Origin: Streptococcus zalophi
GTDB taxonomy: Bacteria > Bacillota > Bacilli > Lactobacillales > Streptococcaceae
NCBI RefSeq assembly: GCF_016481285.1
Contig: NZ_JAENBP010000003.1
Coordinates: forward strand, 62,001-126,000
Length of the DNA stretch: 64,000 bases
Reading direction: 5' to 3'
Shown: in pieces, positions 47,726 through 57,290 of the stretch
Position numbering within the stretch: the stretch's first letter is position 1
Layout: every line of letters starts with the position of its first letter
Notes under the pieces: generated by a model
What the model was told of the DNA's origin: nothing
The model's database searches: none
What the model saw: the letters and a program-made list of their open reading frames with translations, nothing else
Program-made: the position numbers and the translations under genes

Positions 47726-47732
47726 TGATAAA

Positions 47733-47758
47733 AAAATCTGCCCATGCGAGCAGATTTT
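47733..47758 (-). terminator. Terminator of rplS, upstream of the tRNA gene
   Basis: AAAATCTGC-(8-base loop)-GCAGATTTT followed by TTTTTT on the minus strand. It stands between rplS and the tRNA; I see no separate strong promoter for the tRNA in the 7 bases that remain, so read-through is likely to be needed. Confidence 0.82.
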
Positions 47759-47768
47759 TGAAATTGTC

Positions 47769-48116
47769 TTAGCGACGAATTTCTTTGATACGTGCAGCTT
47801 TACCTTGTAAAGCACGTAAGTAGTAAAGTTTCGCACGACGAACTTTACCGTAACGAACAACTTCAATTTTATCAACACGAGGTGTGTGAAGTGGGAAAGT
47901 ACGTTCTACACCGATACCGCTTGATAATTTACGAACAGTATACATTTCTGAGATACCTTGACCTTTACGAGAGATAACAACACCCTCAAAGATCTGGATA
48001 CGTTCACGAGTTCCTTCAACAACTTTCGCATGAACACGAACAGTGTCACCAGGACGAAACGCAGGGATATCAGTACGAAGTTGACCTTCAGTCAAACTTT
48101 GAATTAATGGATTCAT
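47769..48116 (-). CDS. rplS: 50S ribosomal protein L19
   Basis: A 115-residue L19 that lies at the 30S-50S interface. It has the family blocks [30 protein letters not shown] and [14 protein letters not shown], and the basic C-terminus. The length is standard. Transcribed alone with a structured leader. Confidence 0.98.
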   Translation of the reverse strand: MNPLIQSLTEGQLRTDIPAFRPGDTVRVHAKVVEGTRERIQIFEGVVISRKGQGISEMYTVRKLSSGIGVERTFPLHTPRVDKIEVVRYGKVRRAKLYYLRALQGKAARIKEIRR

Positions 48117-48200
48117 TTTATTTTCTCCTTATCTTACTAATCTTAAGAGCATTGTCTTAGCGGATTAGCCGTTTATTGTGTGTCCATTACACACGTAGTC
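48117..48200 (-). promoter_or_regulatory. Candidate L19 leader RNA
   Basis: The rplS 5' leader is about 80 bases long and has a perfect hairpin GTGTGT-AATGG-ACACAC (48178-48194), then an inverted GGCTAATCC/CTCTTAAGATTAG-like segment before AGGAGAAAA. A leader bound by L19 itself is known in Firmicutes (L19 leader family). I infer this is the same element from position and hairpin shape only. Confidence 0.5.
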
Positions 48201-48201
48201 T

Positions 48202-48230
48202 ATTCTATCAAATTATCTTAATAATGTAAA
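48202..48230 (-). promoter_or_regulatory. rplS promoter
   Basis: TTTACA (48225-48230), 17-base spacer, TAGAAT (48202-48207) on the minus strand, a few bases before the hairpin leader. Confidence 0.82.
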
Positions 48231-48250
48231 GATAAATTTTAGTTTAGAAC

Positions 48251-49456
48251 TTAATATTTCTGTTCCCCATAGATACTATTTCTTTTACCAAAACTCATGG
48301 TAAAGACCATAACAATAAAGAAATAAGGGAAGTTTTCCATACCAAAAACTTCTGCTCCAATTAAAATGGGTGCTAAGAAGGTACTTGTAGCACTACCAAA
48401 CACACTAGCATAGCCAAGAGCTGCAACCAAAGAAATTGGAAGTCCAAAAATTGGAGCCAAAACGACACCCAAACTTGAACCAATAGCAAATAGTGGCGTT
48501 ACCTCACCACCTTGAAAACCAATGGCTAATGTTAGTAAAGTAAGCACTAATTTTAATAGCCAATCATAGCTTAAAATACTACCGTCAGAAAAACTCGCTG
48601 AAATCAGATTTGTTCCAAGTCCTGAATAACGTCCCATATCTAACAAAAGAAAAGTAAGCGCCAAGATAGATCCTATAAGAACTATACGAAGATAGGCATT
48701 TGGAAGTTTATCAGCCAACCATTTTTTCGACTGCTTTAATCCTAAGGCAAAAGCATTACCCGTTAATCCAAATAATAGCCCTAATACAGCTAATTTCATA
48801 AATAGAATTGGAGTTATCGCTAAAGAGACCTTAATTGGTATAGCAAAATGTTCTAGTCCTAGAAACTGAGAGGTGGCACTAGCCGTATAAGAAGCCACTA
48901 AGACTGGAACTAAAGCAGACAATCTCATTCGACCAATAAATAATACCTCAATAGCAAATAAAGTGGCAGCAAGAGGCGTTTGAAAAAGCCCAGCGAAACC
49001 AGCTGCCATACCAGTAATCAAAAATAAACGACGATTAGCATCGTCAAAAGAATTGGTAAAAAAATTTGAGATGGTAGCACCAATTTGAACAGCCACTCCT
49101 TCACGACCAGCACTCCCACCAAAGAGATGAGTTAACCAGGTTGTAAGGATAATCAAGGGAATTAAACGCTTGGGGATGCTTTGTTCTTTTCCATGTCCAA
49201 CTCGAAAGACTAAACCCATGCCGCCATTAGCTCTTCCACCATAGTGTTGGTACAAATATAAAATAACTAAACCAGCAAGTCCTAAAAATGGAATAAAAAA
49301 TAAAGGATGCTCTGTTCTAACATCTCCTATCAAAAGTAGAACGCGTCCAAAGACCATATCAAAGGCACCAGTTATTAAACCTATCACTAGACCCAGCACA
49401 ATAAATAGTAAATTTTTCTTGACAAACGTTAGGACTGTTTTTTGATTAATTATCAT
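48251..49456 (-). CDS. ClC-family voltage-gated chloride channel/antiporter
   Basis: A 401-residue ClC protein with about ten membrane helices. Anion-pathway motifs are GGSAGREGVAVQIG (residues about 113-126), including the gating Glu in GREG, and GFQGGEVTPLFAIGSSLG near 300. The presence of GREG-type gating and no fluoride-type signature favours Cl-/H+ exchange over F- export, but this is inference. It overlaps the chorismate mutase gene by 11 nt, so the two are coupled. Confidence 0.9.
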   Translation of the reverse strand: MIINQKTVLTFVKKNLLFIVLGLVIGLITGAFDMVFGRVLLLIGDVRTEHPLFFIPFLGLAGLVILYLYQHYGGRANGGMGLVFRVGHGKEQSIPKRLIPLIILTTWLTHLFGGSAGREGVAVQIGATISNFFTNSFDDANRRLFLITGMAAGFAGLFQTPLAATLFAIEVLFIGRMRLSALVPVLVASYTASATSQFLGLEHFAIPIKVSLAITPILFMKLAVLGLLFGLTGNAFALGLKQSKKWLADKLPNAYLRIVLIGSILALTFLLLDMGRYSGLGTNLISASFSDGSILSYDWLLKLVLTLLTLAIGFQGGEVTPLFAIGSSLGVVLAPIFGLPISLVAALGYASVFGSATSTFLAPILIGAEVFGMENFPYFFIVMVFTMSFGKRNSIYGEQKY

Positions 49457-49721
49457 CTCTTAATCTCTTTTCTTGAAAAGTTTTTGAATGTATCATGATG
49501 TCTTTAAAAGTAGCTACAATTGATTCTTGATACATAGGGTTCTTAACTTCTTGAGCAACTTTTTTTAAAATAGTCTCTTCTCTATTTTGATCTAATATAG
49601 GCATTTTATGAGCTTTTTTATAAGCAACAACTTGACTAACCAGTGCCATTCTCTTTTCCAAAAGACTAATAAGGGTTTCATCAATAAGATCAATTTCTTG
49701 ACGACTTTTATCTAATGTCAT
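49446..49721 (-). CDS. Chorismate mutase (AroQ type)
   Basis: A 91-residue all-helical chorismate mutase that turns chorismate into prephenate for Phe and Tyr synthesis. It opens LDKSRQEIDLIDETLISLLEKRMALV, with the family's Arg, Asp and Lys/Arg active-site pattern, and VAYKKAHKMPILDQNREE. It is monofunctional, with no fused dehydratase. First of a two-gene unit with the ClC gene. Confidence 0.92.
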   Translation of the reverse strand: MTLDKSRQEIDLIDETLISLLEKRMALVSQVVAYKKAHKMPILDQNREETILKKVAQEVKNPMYQESIVATFKDIMIHSKTFQEKRLRDDN

Positions 49722-49820
49722 AACAACTCCTGTTCTGAAAGTTTATTTCATTATAAAGGATTATAAGCCACTTGACAAGCTAGCCAAACGCTTCTTTTAT
49801 ATTAGTTATTAGACAAAGTA

Positions 49821-49845
49821 AAAGACCTACACAAAGTAAGTCTTT
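49821..49845 (-). terminator. Terminator of the flavodoxin gene
   Basis: AAAGACTTAC-TTTGT-GTAGGTCTTT, a 10-bp stem right after the stop. The downstream T run is weak. Confidence 0.6.
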
Positions 49846-49848
49846 GTC

Positions 49849-50295
49849 TTAAATATTAAGCATATTAGATAGTTTTTCAGCAAAAGCTTCTAGATGTTCA
49901 ATGTCCTCTTCTTCAGCAGCCAAGTCAACTTTGACACTATCAGCACCTTTGGTTGCTCCTGTCATAGCAAAAGCATCCTCAAAGTCATCAACTGATTGGC
50001 AAAAATTATCATAAAAAGTATCGCCTGAACCTACAACACCATAGATTTTTCCAGAAAGATCTAACTCTTTTAAATCATCATAGAAATCCATGATTTCATC
50101 TGGTAACTCACCTTCACCGTAAGTGTAGGTTGCAACAATGACAATATCGCCATCTTCAAAATCACTAGCATCAACAGTTGTACACTCATTAACATCAACG
50201 GTATGTCCTAGCTCTTCTAGTTTTTTAGCAACGATATCGGCAATCTCTTCTGTGTTACCTGTCATACTAGCATAAACAATTTGTGCAAAAGCCAT
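49849..50295 (-). CDS. Flavodoxin
   Basis: A 148-residue short-chain flavodoxin. The FMN phosphate loop is SMTGNTEEIAD (about 10-20), with TYTYGEGELPDE near 57 and GSGDTFYDNFC near 89. It is an acidic single-electron carrier. Transcribed alone between add and chorismate mutase. Confidence 0.94.
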   Translation of the reverse strand: MAFAQIVYASMTGNTEEIADIVAKKLEELGHTVDVNECTTVDASDFEDGDIVIVATYTYGEGELPDEIMDFYDDLKELDLSGKIYGVVGSGDTFYDNFCQSVDDFEDAFAMTGATKGADSVKVDLAAEEEDIEHLEAFAEKLSNMLNI

Positions 50296-50356
50296 AGTTT
50301 CCTCCTCATTATAATGGTCTTATTATATCATAAATAATCAATTGAAAACAATTAGA

Positions 50357-51379
50357 TTATGAGAGATAGGGATGATAGCTCTCTTCTAAACGTTTTAAGA
50401 GAGCATCTTTTTCTTCAGTAGTTGTAAAACTAGCTAAAATCGCATTTTGATTGAAGTGATAAAAGTCAGAAATACTTGTATTAAAATACTGATGGTACAA
50501 GGCATACTCTTTTGTTAAATTGGTATTAGAGACCGTTCGATTATCGGTATTTATCGTTAGTTTAAGGCCTGCTTCATAAAACAATTGATATGGAAATTCT
50601 GCAATATTTCTTGCAGCCTTTGTTTGTAAATTACTAGTAAGACACATTTCTGCAGTAGCATCAGATTTTACAAAATCTGCCACTAAGTCTTTTTTTCTGT
50701 ACAAAGCCGTCACATGACCAAAGCGTTTGATACCAAGATTTAACCCATCACTAACATTATTTGGACAATGACATTCACCTGCATGAAAGGTTAAAGGAAG
50801 TCCCAAATCTTGCGTAGTTTTAATGATATCTTTTAACTCTGATGTTGGAAAGTCTGCTTCATTACCAGCAAAATCAAAACCGACCAAGCCTCTTGAAGAG
50901 AGTCTAGCAACCTCTTTAAAAATGCCTTGTGTGACTTCTTTTTGACTTTGTTTCAAGCCACAAACCAATAAACGTGCTATAATATCAAACTCTTTCATCG
51001 CCTTATTTAAACCATCAAGAACAGCTTCAACAGTATCAAGAGCAGTAAGATTTTCATCCATAGACAATTCTGGTGCAAATCGCACTTCAATGTAGATAAC
51101 ATTTTCTTTTGCAGCTTGTTTAACGACATCGTACGCCGCAAGCGAAAGTGCCTCTTTTGTTTGTAATAAGGGTCTAATAAAATCAAACGTTTTTAAATAA
51201 TCCATAAGATTATCAGAGTCTTCTGCTACTGTTACTAATTGTTTTAAAGTTTCATCTTCAGATGGTATAACAATATTTGCCATCATAGCCAATTGTCTTA
51301 TCACCTCTAAAGACAAGGAGCCATCTAAGTGACAATGGAGTTCTGTTTTCTTTAAATCATGCCATTTATTATCAGTCAT
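50357..51379 (-). CDS. add: Adenosine deaminase
   Basis: A 340-residue deaminase (adenosine to inosine). Zinc ligands are His15 and His17 in [10 protein letters not shown], with HAGE near 198 and TDNRTVSN near 277. It belongs to purine salvage. Confidence 0.95.
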   Translation of the reverse strand: MTDNKWHDLKKTELHCHLDGSLSLEVIRQLAMMANIVIPSEDETLKQLVTVAEDSDNLMDYLKTFDFIRPLLQTKEALSLAAYDVVKQAAKENVIYIEVRFAPELSMDENLTALDTVEAVLDGLNKAMKEFDIIARLLVCGLKQSQKEVTQGIFKEVARLSSRGLVGFDFAGNEADFPTSELKDIIKTTQDLGLPLTFHAGECHCPNNVSDGLNLGIKRFGHVTALYRKKDLVADFVKSDATAEMCLTSNLQTKAARNIAEFPYQLFYEAGLKLTINTDNRTVSNTNLTKEYALYHQYFNTSISDFYHFNQNAILASFTTTEEKDALLKRLEESYHPYLS

Positions 51380-51485
51380 ATTGTGCTTCTTTCACTTGTA
51401 ATGTTGCTTTATATCATAACATATTTCTCTTGATTTTCCAGTTTTTCTGTGATATATTTTGAATACTATTTGAGAGGAGTCATTT

Positions 51486-51926
51486 ATGTGGTATTTTAAA
51501 CGTTTTAACCAATTAACCTCCGAAGAATTGTTCATCATTTTAAAAGAACGAGTGCGAGTCTTTGTGGTTGAACAAAATTGTGCCTACCAAGAAATTGATG
51601 AGGATGATTTAACTGCCATTCACCTCTTTTCTCTTAAAGATAAAGAATTAATGGCTTATTGCCGACTTATTCCTCAAGAAAATCAGGTAAAACTGGGACG
51701 TGTCTTGGTTCCACTCTCATATCGTCAAAAAGGATTGGGCAAGAAATTAGTTCTAAAAGCGATAGATTTTTGGCAACAACACTACAAAGTGCCACTTTTT
51801 GCGCAAGCGCAAGCTTACTTGAAAGAATTTTATCAAGAATTTGGCTTTGAAACCATTTCTGATGTATACCTTGAAGATGACATCCCTCACATGGATATGA
51901 TATTAACAAAAAACAGCAAAGGATGA
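51486..51926 (+). CDS. GNAT-family N-acetyltransferase (ElaA-like)
   Basis: A 146-residue acetyltransferase. The acetyl-CoA loop is in LGRVLVPLSYRQKGLGKKLV (about 71-90). The N-terminus WYFKRFNQLTSEELFIILKERVRVFVVEQ is typical of the ElaA type. Substrate unknown. It ends 3 bases before the DHH gene, so the two share a transcript. GAGAGGAG precedes the ATG. Confidence 0.87.
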   Translation: MWYFKRFNQLTSEELFIILKERVRVFVVEQNCAYQEIDEDDLTAIHLFSLKDKELMAYCRLIPQENQVKLGRVLVPLSYRQKGLGKKLVLKAIDFWQQHYKVPLFAQAQAYLKEFYQEFGFETISDVYLEDDIPHMDMILTKNSKG

Positions 51927-51929
51927 TTT

Positions 51930-52886
51930 ATGACAACCTATCAGACTATTTTAGAAAAAATTAAAGAACACCAGACGATTATTATTCATCGTCATATGAA
52001 ACCTGATCCCGATGCTATTGGTAGTCAGGTGGGATTAAAGCTCTTAATTCAACATAATTTCCCCGAAAAAAAAGTTCTGGCTACTGGTTTTAATGAGCCA
52101 ACACTAGAATGGTTAGCTAAAATGGATACTGTTTCAGATGACGATTACAAAAATGCTTTGGTTATTGTGACTGACACAGCAAACACACCTCGTATTGATG
52201 ATAAACGTTATAGCACCGGCAACTATTTAATTAAAATGGACCATCATCCTAATGATGATCCTTATGGAGATCTTTACTTTGTTGATACTAACGCATCAAG
52301 CGCCAGTGAAATTGTTGCTGATTTTGCTTATCAAATGCAACTAGAATTAACCTCTGATGTTGCACGTCTTCTTTATGCTGGTATTGTTGGAGATACTGGG
52401 CGTTTTCTTTATCCAGCAACTAGTAGTAAAACTTTGGAAATTGCTAGCCAGCTACGTCAGTTTGATTTTGATTTTTCTGAAGTTTCGAGACAAATGGATT
52501 CTTTCCCTTATAAAATTGCTAAACTACAAGGTTTTGTTTACGATCATTTAGAAATTGATAAAAATGGTGTCGCTCGTGTTTTTCTCACCAAAAACATCAT
52601 GGACAAATTCCAAGTAAGTGATGCAGAAACAGCAGCCATTGTCTCTGCACCAGGTAAAATTGACTCAATTGTGACTTGGGCAATTTTTGTTGAACAACCA
52701 GACGGTCATTACCGCGTTCGTTTAAGAAGCAAAACCGTTGTTATTAATGAAATTGCTAAAAATCATGATGGTGGTGGTCATCCTCTTGCTAGTGGTGCTA
52801 ATTCTTATTCCGATGAAGAAAATGACGCTATTTACCAAGAGTTAAGAGATGCAGTCAAACAAGATAAAACACTAAATAAGCAGTAA
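51930..52886 (+). CDS. DHH/DHHA1 phosphoesterase (NrnA/Pde2 type)
   Basis: A 318-residue cytoplasmic phosphoesterase. DHH motifs are HRHMKPDPDAIGSQ (about 20-33), VTDTANTPRID near 86, DHHPNDD near 109 and GIVGDTGRF near 150. The DHHA1 domain ends with GGGHPLASGAN near 280. Relatives hydrolyse nanoRNA, pAp or the pApA product of c-di-AMP (Pde2 of S. pneumoniae). It has no membrane segments, so it is the cytosolic Pde2/NrnA kind rather than GdpP. Confidence 0.9.
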   Translation: MTTYQTILEKIKEHQTIIIHRHMKPDPDAIGSQVGLKLLIQHNFPEKKVLATGFNEPTLEWLAKMDTVSDDDYKNALVIVTDTANTPRIDDKRYSTGNYLIKMDHHPNDDPYGDLYFVDTNASSASEIVADFAYQMQLELTSDVARLLYAGIVGDTGRFLYPATSSKTLEIASQLRQFDFDFSEVSRQMDSFPYKIAKLQGFVYDHLEIDKNGVARVFLTKNIMDKFQVSDAETAAIVSAPGKIDSIVTWAIFVEQPDGHYRVRLRSKTVVINEIAKNHDGGGHPLASGANSYSDEENDAIYQELRDAVKQDKTLNKQ

Positions 52887-52903
52887 AAAAATAGAGAAAA
52901 AGG

Positions 52904-52932
52904 TTGTCAAACCATTAAATTTTTGATAAACT
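52904..52932 (+). promoter_or_regulatory. rpmE2 promoter
   Basis: TTGTCA (52904-52909), 17-base spacer, TAAACT (52927-52932), about 58 bases before the rpmE2 start. Confidence 0.75.
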
Positions 52933-52989
52933 AATAGAGTTATTAAACTATGACTCAAAAAGGGTTATGGCAGAAAGGAAAATGACATA

Positions 52990-53250
52990 ATGAAAAAAGA
53001 TATCCATCCAGATTACCGTCCAGTAGTATTTCTTGATACTTCAACTGGTTACCAATTCCTTAGTGGTTCAACAAAACCAACTAAAGAAACTGTTGAATTT
53101 GAAGGTGAAACTTACCCACTTATTCGTGTGGAAATTTCATCAGACTCACACCCATTCTATACAGGACGTCAAAAATTCACACAAGCAGACGGACGTGTGG
53201 ACCGTTTCAACAAAAAATATGGTCTCAAAGACGCAAATGCTGCGCAATAA
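52990..53250 (+). CDS. rpmE2: 50S ribosomal protein L31 type B
   Basis: An 86-residue L31 of the longer type B. It has no cysteines, so it lacks the zinc ribbon of type A and works without zinc. It has the blocks [25 protein letters not shown] and [18 protein letters not shown] precedes the ATG. No Zur-like operator is evident upstream. Confidence 0.96.
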   Translation: MKKDIHPDYRPVVFLDTSTGYQFLSGSTKPTKETVEFEGETYPLIRVEISSDSHPFYTGRQKFTQADGRVDRFNKKYGLKDANAAQ

Positions 53251-53263
53251 GCAAGATAATGAT

Positions 53264-53294
53264 AAAAAAGCATATCCACTGGATATGCTTTTTT
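53264..53294 (+). terminator. Terminator of rpmE2
   Basis: AAAAAAGCATATCC-ACT-GGATATGCTTTTTT, a strong perfect hairpin. Confidence 0.9.
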
Positions 53295-53332
53295 GTTATA
53301 ACTAACACTGACAAGCTCTCCTAAAATCTAGT

Positions 53333-53755
53333 TTAATCAATCGGTTGACTTCTAAAATAGTGATTAATGGGGTAGCCATCAAGAATTTTAGAAAATCCTA
53401 ACGATTGGTAAAAAGCATTAGAAACATCATCATTTTTGTCGGTGATTAACATCAATTGACGAATGGTAGGGTATTGCAAAGATAAGCGTCTCATCAATTC
53501 TCTACCAATTTCTTTTCTATGGTCTAAGGGTTTGACAATAATATCATGAACGTAAAGGATAAATTCTCCATCACCAATACACCTCGCAAAACCAACCAAT
53601 TGATTCTTTTCTAAAGCGCCTAGAATACAAAGAGAATGCTCAAAAGCACGAGAAAGTTTTATTTTATTGCTTAAATAATTTGACTAGTGATTTTCACGAT
53701 AAATCTGGTATACCTCATCAATACGTTCTGATCTAAATGTTTTATAGTCAATCAT
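53333..53755 (-). pseudogene. GNAT acetyltransferase gene interrupted by an in-frame TAG
   Basis: From ATG 53755 (behind GAGGAAAG) the frame reads MIDYKTFRSERIDEVYQIYRENH, then TAG at codon 24 (53686-53684). It continues with no other break for 117 further codons as a normal GNAT protein: SNYLSNKIKL, GFARCIGDGEFILYVHDIIVKP, then GRELMRRL and YQSLGF. In relatives a Trp often stands near this position, so TGG to TAG is a plausible single change. A shorter product might start inside (for example at 53599) but would lack the N-terminal strand. The rest of the gene is undamaged, suggesting a recent mutation, a sequencing error or read-through. Confidence 0.8.
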
Positions 53756-53860
53756 TCTTTCCTCAATAGTGCAGTTCTTTCATTTTAATATTAAGAAGAC
53801 TATTTATAAAATAATTCTAGCTCTTTTACTATTCACTAGAATCTGCCCCTTTTCCAATAA

Positions 53861-53908
53861 AAAAAGCCAATCACACAAGCGATAAAGCTTGATATGATAG
53901 GCTTTTTA
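53861..53908 (-). terminator. Terminator of hup
   Basis: AAAAGCC...GGCTTTTTTT with inner ATCA/TGAT and CAAGC/GCTTG pairing, 9 bases past the hup stop. Confidence 0.85.
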
Positions 53909-53916
53909 ATGTTCTA

Positions 53917-54192
53917 TTATTTAACAGCGTCCTTAAGAGCTTTACCAGCTTTGAAAGCAGGTACTTTTGAAGCTGCGATTTGGATTTCTTTACCAGTTTG
54001 TGGGTTACGACCTTTACGAGCTGCACGTTCACGAACCTCAAAGTTACCAAAGCCAATTAATTGAACTTTTTCACCTTTTGCAAGGTATTCTGAAACTGCT
54101 CCGAAAACAGCATCTACTGCTACTGCAGAGTCCTTTTTAGTTAATTTAGTAGCTTCTGCCACTTTTGCAATCAAATCTTGCTTGTTAGCCAT
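53917..54192 (-). CDS. hup: DNA-binding protein HU
   Basis: A 91-residue nucleoid protein. The helical dimer part ([20 protein letters not shown]) is followed by the DNA-contacting arm [21 protein letters not shown], with the conserved Pro of NPQTG. It is the main HU of streptococci and probably essential. GGAGG precedes the ATG. Transcribed alone. Confidence 0.98.
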   Translation of the reverse strand: MANKQDLIAKVAEATKLTKKDSAVAVDAVFGAVSEYLAKGEKVQLIGFGNFEVRERAARKGRNPQTGKEIQIAASKVPAFKAGKALKDAVK

Positions 54193-54280
54193 TTAACAAT
54201 TCCTCCAATATATTTATGAGCCTACTGCTCTAACAAGTATTATCATACCTAAAAATTACTATTTGGTCAAGTATTTAATG

Positions 54281-54886
54281 TTATTTTATTATTTTTTTAT
54301 AAATATCAAAATTAATAGTATCATTAATCAAATCCAAGGCTGCCGCTTTTAAATAAATTTTATTATCAATTATCATCGATTGAATATTGACATTAATAGT
54401 TGCTTCATCTGGTAGTATCTCAACGAACTCAGGAATATCATAGGTATTATTAATATACTTTAAAACATCTTTTTCTGGCAGGGGTAGCGTTCCAGCAGAA
54501 ATAGATGTGATTTTTAGTTGAATAGCACCACTAGATAATTTATAGGGTTCAAAATAGACATAAAGTGGCACATCATAACCCAAAATTTTATAGGTTCCTT
54601 CAAACAAAATAGATTGAGATCTGATATAAATATTATAGGTTAAATCTGACGTTTGATAATCTTTAAGATAAGCAGTTAAAGTTTTATTTAGTTGATCTTT
54701 AGTGGTTGAAATTTGACCGATTTTAAAATCATCAGTTGTTTGTATAGAGACTGCTCTTTTTTCTGGCTCCCTATCTTGTAAAACTCTCGAAGCGATGACA
54801 CCAATAAAACTGAGATTTAAAGCAAGTAGGATTAAAAAACCATACTTCCAATAATTTCTTAATTTACCATCTGTCTCTTGTTTCAT
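54281..54886 (-). CDS. YpmS-family protein (DUF2140)
   Basis: A 201-residue protein with a basic N-terminus, one membrane helix (about 14-34) and an extracellular domain of the YpmS family. The function is unknown. It overlaps the SGNH hydrolase gene by 23 nt, and the two are paired in many streptococci and Bacillus (ypmR-ypmS), suggesting joint action at the cell surface. Confidence 0.85.
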   Translation of the reverse strand: MKQETDGKLRNYWKYGFLILLALNLSFIGVIASRVLQDREPEKRAVSIQTTDDFKIGQISTTKDQLNKTLTAYLKDYQTSDLTYNIYIRSQSILFEGTYKILGYDVPLYVYFEPYKLSSGAIQLKITSISAGTLPLPEKDVLKYINNTYDIPEFVEILPDEATINVNIQSMIIDNKIYLKAAALDLINDTINFDIYKKIIK

Positions 54887-55700
54887 TAATTTTCTCCATC
54901 ATTGCATTGGCTATTATTTGATAGCCTATATTATTGGGATGAAAATGATCCTCCTCAAATAGGGCATTATTAATCACAGGTGTTGATGAATCATCTGTTT
55001 CAACAATTCCTTCTTTTCCATTATATCCTTTATAAAGCAACTCATTAATTGGCACAAAGTAAATGTTTTCGTATTCTGAAACGACAGTCGCCGTTGCTTC
55101 ATTCCATCTGTCAATAATTTCCTGCATCTCAACAATTTCAGGGAAATTAAGATAAAAAGGATTATAAATACCAAGAATATAAATGGGCAAATCGTCATTT
55201 TCTTTTCTTGCTAAGTCAATGATTTGACGTAATCGTTCTTGATAATCTTCTTGAGGTTGATCAAATGAAGAAATCTCAAGATGACTTAAATTCTTTTTGA
55301 TCACAGCCATTACATCATTTCCACCAACTGTGAGTGTCATAAAATCTGCCTCTTTAATAGCTGGTAATATAGTCTCGTCTTTGGTCATTCTTTTCAAAAT
55401 TTGTTGACTAGTATTTCCAGCAACACCAAAATTACTAGAAGTGACTTGATACTTATTATCTGATTCTAAGCGATCAGATAGTAAAGAAACAAAGCCTCCT
55501 TGATTGGTAGTATCACCCGTTCCCTGTGTTAAAGAGTCTCCTAAAGCCACATAATGAAGCTGTACTGTTCCACTCTCTAAAAAATCATTTTTTGTTAGCT
55601 GAGCATCTGATTGAGGGATAAAAATGGATAATAAACTAGAAAAGACAACTATAAAACTGATAAAAAAGAGAATGTCTCTGACTACTGTTTTTTTATTCAT
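54864..55700 (-). CDS. SGNH/GDSL lipase-esterase family protein (YpmR-like)
   Basis: A 278-residue hydrolase with an N-terminal membrane anchor (10-29). The nucleophile is Ser56 in [10 protein letters not shown]. Block III is GGNDV near 127, and the Asp/His pair is in [13 protein letters not shown] near 254. The catalytic set looks complete. Substrate unknown, probably a cell-envelope ester. It overlaps degV by 8 nt and the YpmS gene by 23 nt, so the three are one unit. Confidence 0.88.
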   Translation of the reverse strand: MNKKTVVRDILFFISFIVVFSSLLSIFIPQSDAQLTKNDFLESGTVQLHYVALGDSLTQGTGDTTNQGGFVSLLSDRLESDNKYQVTSSNFGVAGNTSQQILKRMTKDETILPAIKEADFMTLTVGGNDVMAVIKKNLSHLEISSFDQPQEDYQERLRQIIDLARKENDDLPIYILGIYNPFYLNFPEIVEMQEIIDRWNEATATVVSEYENIYFVPINELLYKGYNGKEGIVETDDSSTPVINNALFEEDHFHPNNIGYQIIANAMMEKINETRDRW

Positions 55701-56529
55701 AACGAATCATGATGGCAAATGCACCTTCTCCTGTATGGGTTTGGATGATAGAGCCAGTTTCTAAAACAACAATATCAGTTTCAACTAGTTTTTGTAATTG
55801 TTCTTTTAATTGATAAGCAAATTCATCAGTACCAGCATAAGAAATTGTAATTTCAGCAACAGCTTTATTTTCCAATTTCTGGCTTAACTCTGTTAACCAT
55901 TTAAAGAAGGTTTTAGTCCCTCTTCCTTTAATCACTGGATGTAGTTCATAGTTTTGCAATGCCATAATAATTTTAATATTAAAAAGAGAACTAATCATGC
56001 CTGCAACTCTGCTCACACGACCACCTTTGATAAGATTTTCAAGTGTTGACAAGCCAATAAACAATTCTGTTTTATTTTTGACTTCTTCTATTCTAGCCAA
56101 AATATCTTCACGGCTTCTACCTTCTTGAATGAGTTTGGCTGCCTCAACCACTTGATATTTCATTGCTTGATCAGTAAAAGATGAATCTAAAACAATAATA
56201 TCTCCACCAGCAAGAGTTGCACCTTGACGAGCTGCTTCAACCGTTCCAGACAAGGAGTGTGTAATGTGAATTGAAATGATAGTGTCGTAGCCTTCTTTAA
56301 AAATATTTTCGTAAGTCTCGGCAAATAAGCCTACTGGAGGTTGACTAGTCTTAGGAAGATGAGTACTGTTTTTCATCATGTTCAAAAATTGACCTTCTTT
56401 AAGATCATTATCAGAATAAAGTGTTCCATCAACCATTACAGATAAGGGAACTACAGTAATATTGTATTTTTCAAGAAGTTCAGACTCTATTGTGATAGAA
56501 GAATCTGTCACTATTTTAATATTTGCCAT
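55693..56529 (-). CDS. DegV-family fatty-acid-binding protein
   Basis: A 278-residue DegV protein. The N-terminal motif is [19 protein letters not shown], with [10 protein letters not shown] and [14 protein letters not shown] (about 88-101) lining the lipid pocket. Such proteins (FakB type) bind fatty acids for phosphorylation by FakA, which is not in this window. First gene of the three-gene unit. Confidence 0.9.
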   Translation of the reverse strand: MANIKIVTDSSITIESELLEKYNITVVPLSVMVDGTLYSDNDLKEGQFLNMMKNSTHLPKTSQPPVGLFAETYENIFKEGYDTIISIHITHSLSGTVEAARQGATLAGGDIIVLDSSFTDQAMKYQVVEAAKLIQEGRSREDILARIEEVKNKTELFIGLSTLENLIKGGRVSRVAGMISSLFNIKIIMALQNYELHPVIKGRGTKTFFKWLTELSQKLENKAVAEITISYAGTDEFAYQLKEQLQKLVETDIVVLETGSIIQTHTGEGAFAIMIRYE

Positions 56530-56604
56530 TTTAACCTCTTCTTTATGCTTTTTTTGTTGTTTATGTTATCATTATAACAAATAAATATTAAATTGGGGGA
56601 TTTT

Positions 56605-57243
56605 ATGGCATCTAAACGTTATAACATCATTAACGAAGTCTTAAATACCATTACTCACTCATTTGGTGTTATTCTAGCAATTATCGGCTTAAAATTGTTA
56701 CTAGATAAAGCATCAACTCACCAATCTCAATTAGAATTAGTTGCTTATAGCATTTACGGTGCTACCCTCATTGTTTTATTTCTTTCTTCAACACTTTATC
56801 ATGTCTTATCTTTTAGTAAATACAAAAGTCTTTTTAAGGTGTTTGACCACTCTGCTATTTTTTTGTTAATTGCTGGCACTTATACACCATACTGTTTAAT
56901 AACTCTAAAAGGGTGGATTGGCTGGACACTACTTAGTCTCGTTTGGATCTGTGCTATTAGTGGCGTTACAATGAAGATTATTTTCTTAAAACCTCAAAAA
57001 AATATTTCCAGACTATCTACTTTATTATATATTATTATGGGATGGTTGATTGTTTTTGCTGCAAAACCTCTCTGGGATAGCCTGCCTTTTGATGGCGTTT
57101 TGCTTCTCTTTTTTGGAGGCGTCACTTATACAGTAGGAGCCATCATTTATGCCATAAAATTTCCCTTTAATCATGTGGTTTGGCATTGTTTTATCCTAGT
57201 TGCTGCTTATTTAATGTGGGTTTCTATTTATTACTATGTTTAA
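56605..57243 (+). CDS. trhA: TrhA/hemolysin III-type membrane protein (PAQR family)
   Basis: A 212-residue protein with seven membrane helices. PAQR motifs are NTITHSFGVI near 13, SSTLYHVLSFS with FDHSAIFLLIAGTYTP (about 67-98) and HVVWHCFILVAAYLMW near the end. The Ser/His/Asp metal site is present. It is linked to membrane fluidity control in other bacteria. I use ATG 56605 behind GGGGA; the frame also opens at a TTG 12 bases earlier, which overlaps that ribosome site. Confidence 0.9.
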   Translation: MASKRYNIINEVLNTITHSFGVILAIIGLKLLLDKASTHQSQLELVAYSIYGATLIVLFLSSTLYHVLSFSKYKSLFKVFDHSAIFLLIAGTYTPYCLITLKGWIGWTLLSLVWICAISGVTMKIIFLKPQKNISRLSTLLYIIMGWLIVFAAKPLWDSLPFDGVLLLFFGGVTYTVGAIIYAIKFPFNHVVWHCFILVAAYLMWVSIYYYV

Positions 57244-57256
57244 TGACATTTCCATC

Positions 57257-57290
57257 AAAACAACCTCTAAGTTTTCTTAGAGGTTGTTTT
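57257..57290. terminator. Bidirectional terminator overlapping the recN 3' end
   Basis: AAAACAACCTCTAAG-TTTT-CTTAGAGGTTGTTTT. The last codons of recN (NNL-stop) form part of the hairpin stem, so the coding end and terminator overlap. Confidence 0.87.

Noticed and set aside
48251..49456. Fluoride-exporting ClC with a fluoride riboswitch
   Set aside because: The GREG gating motif is the chloride type, and the gene overlaps chorismate mutase, leaving no room for a riboswitch leader.
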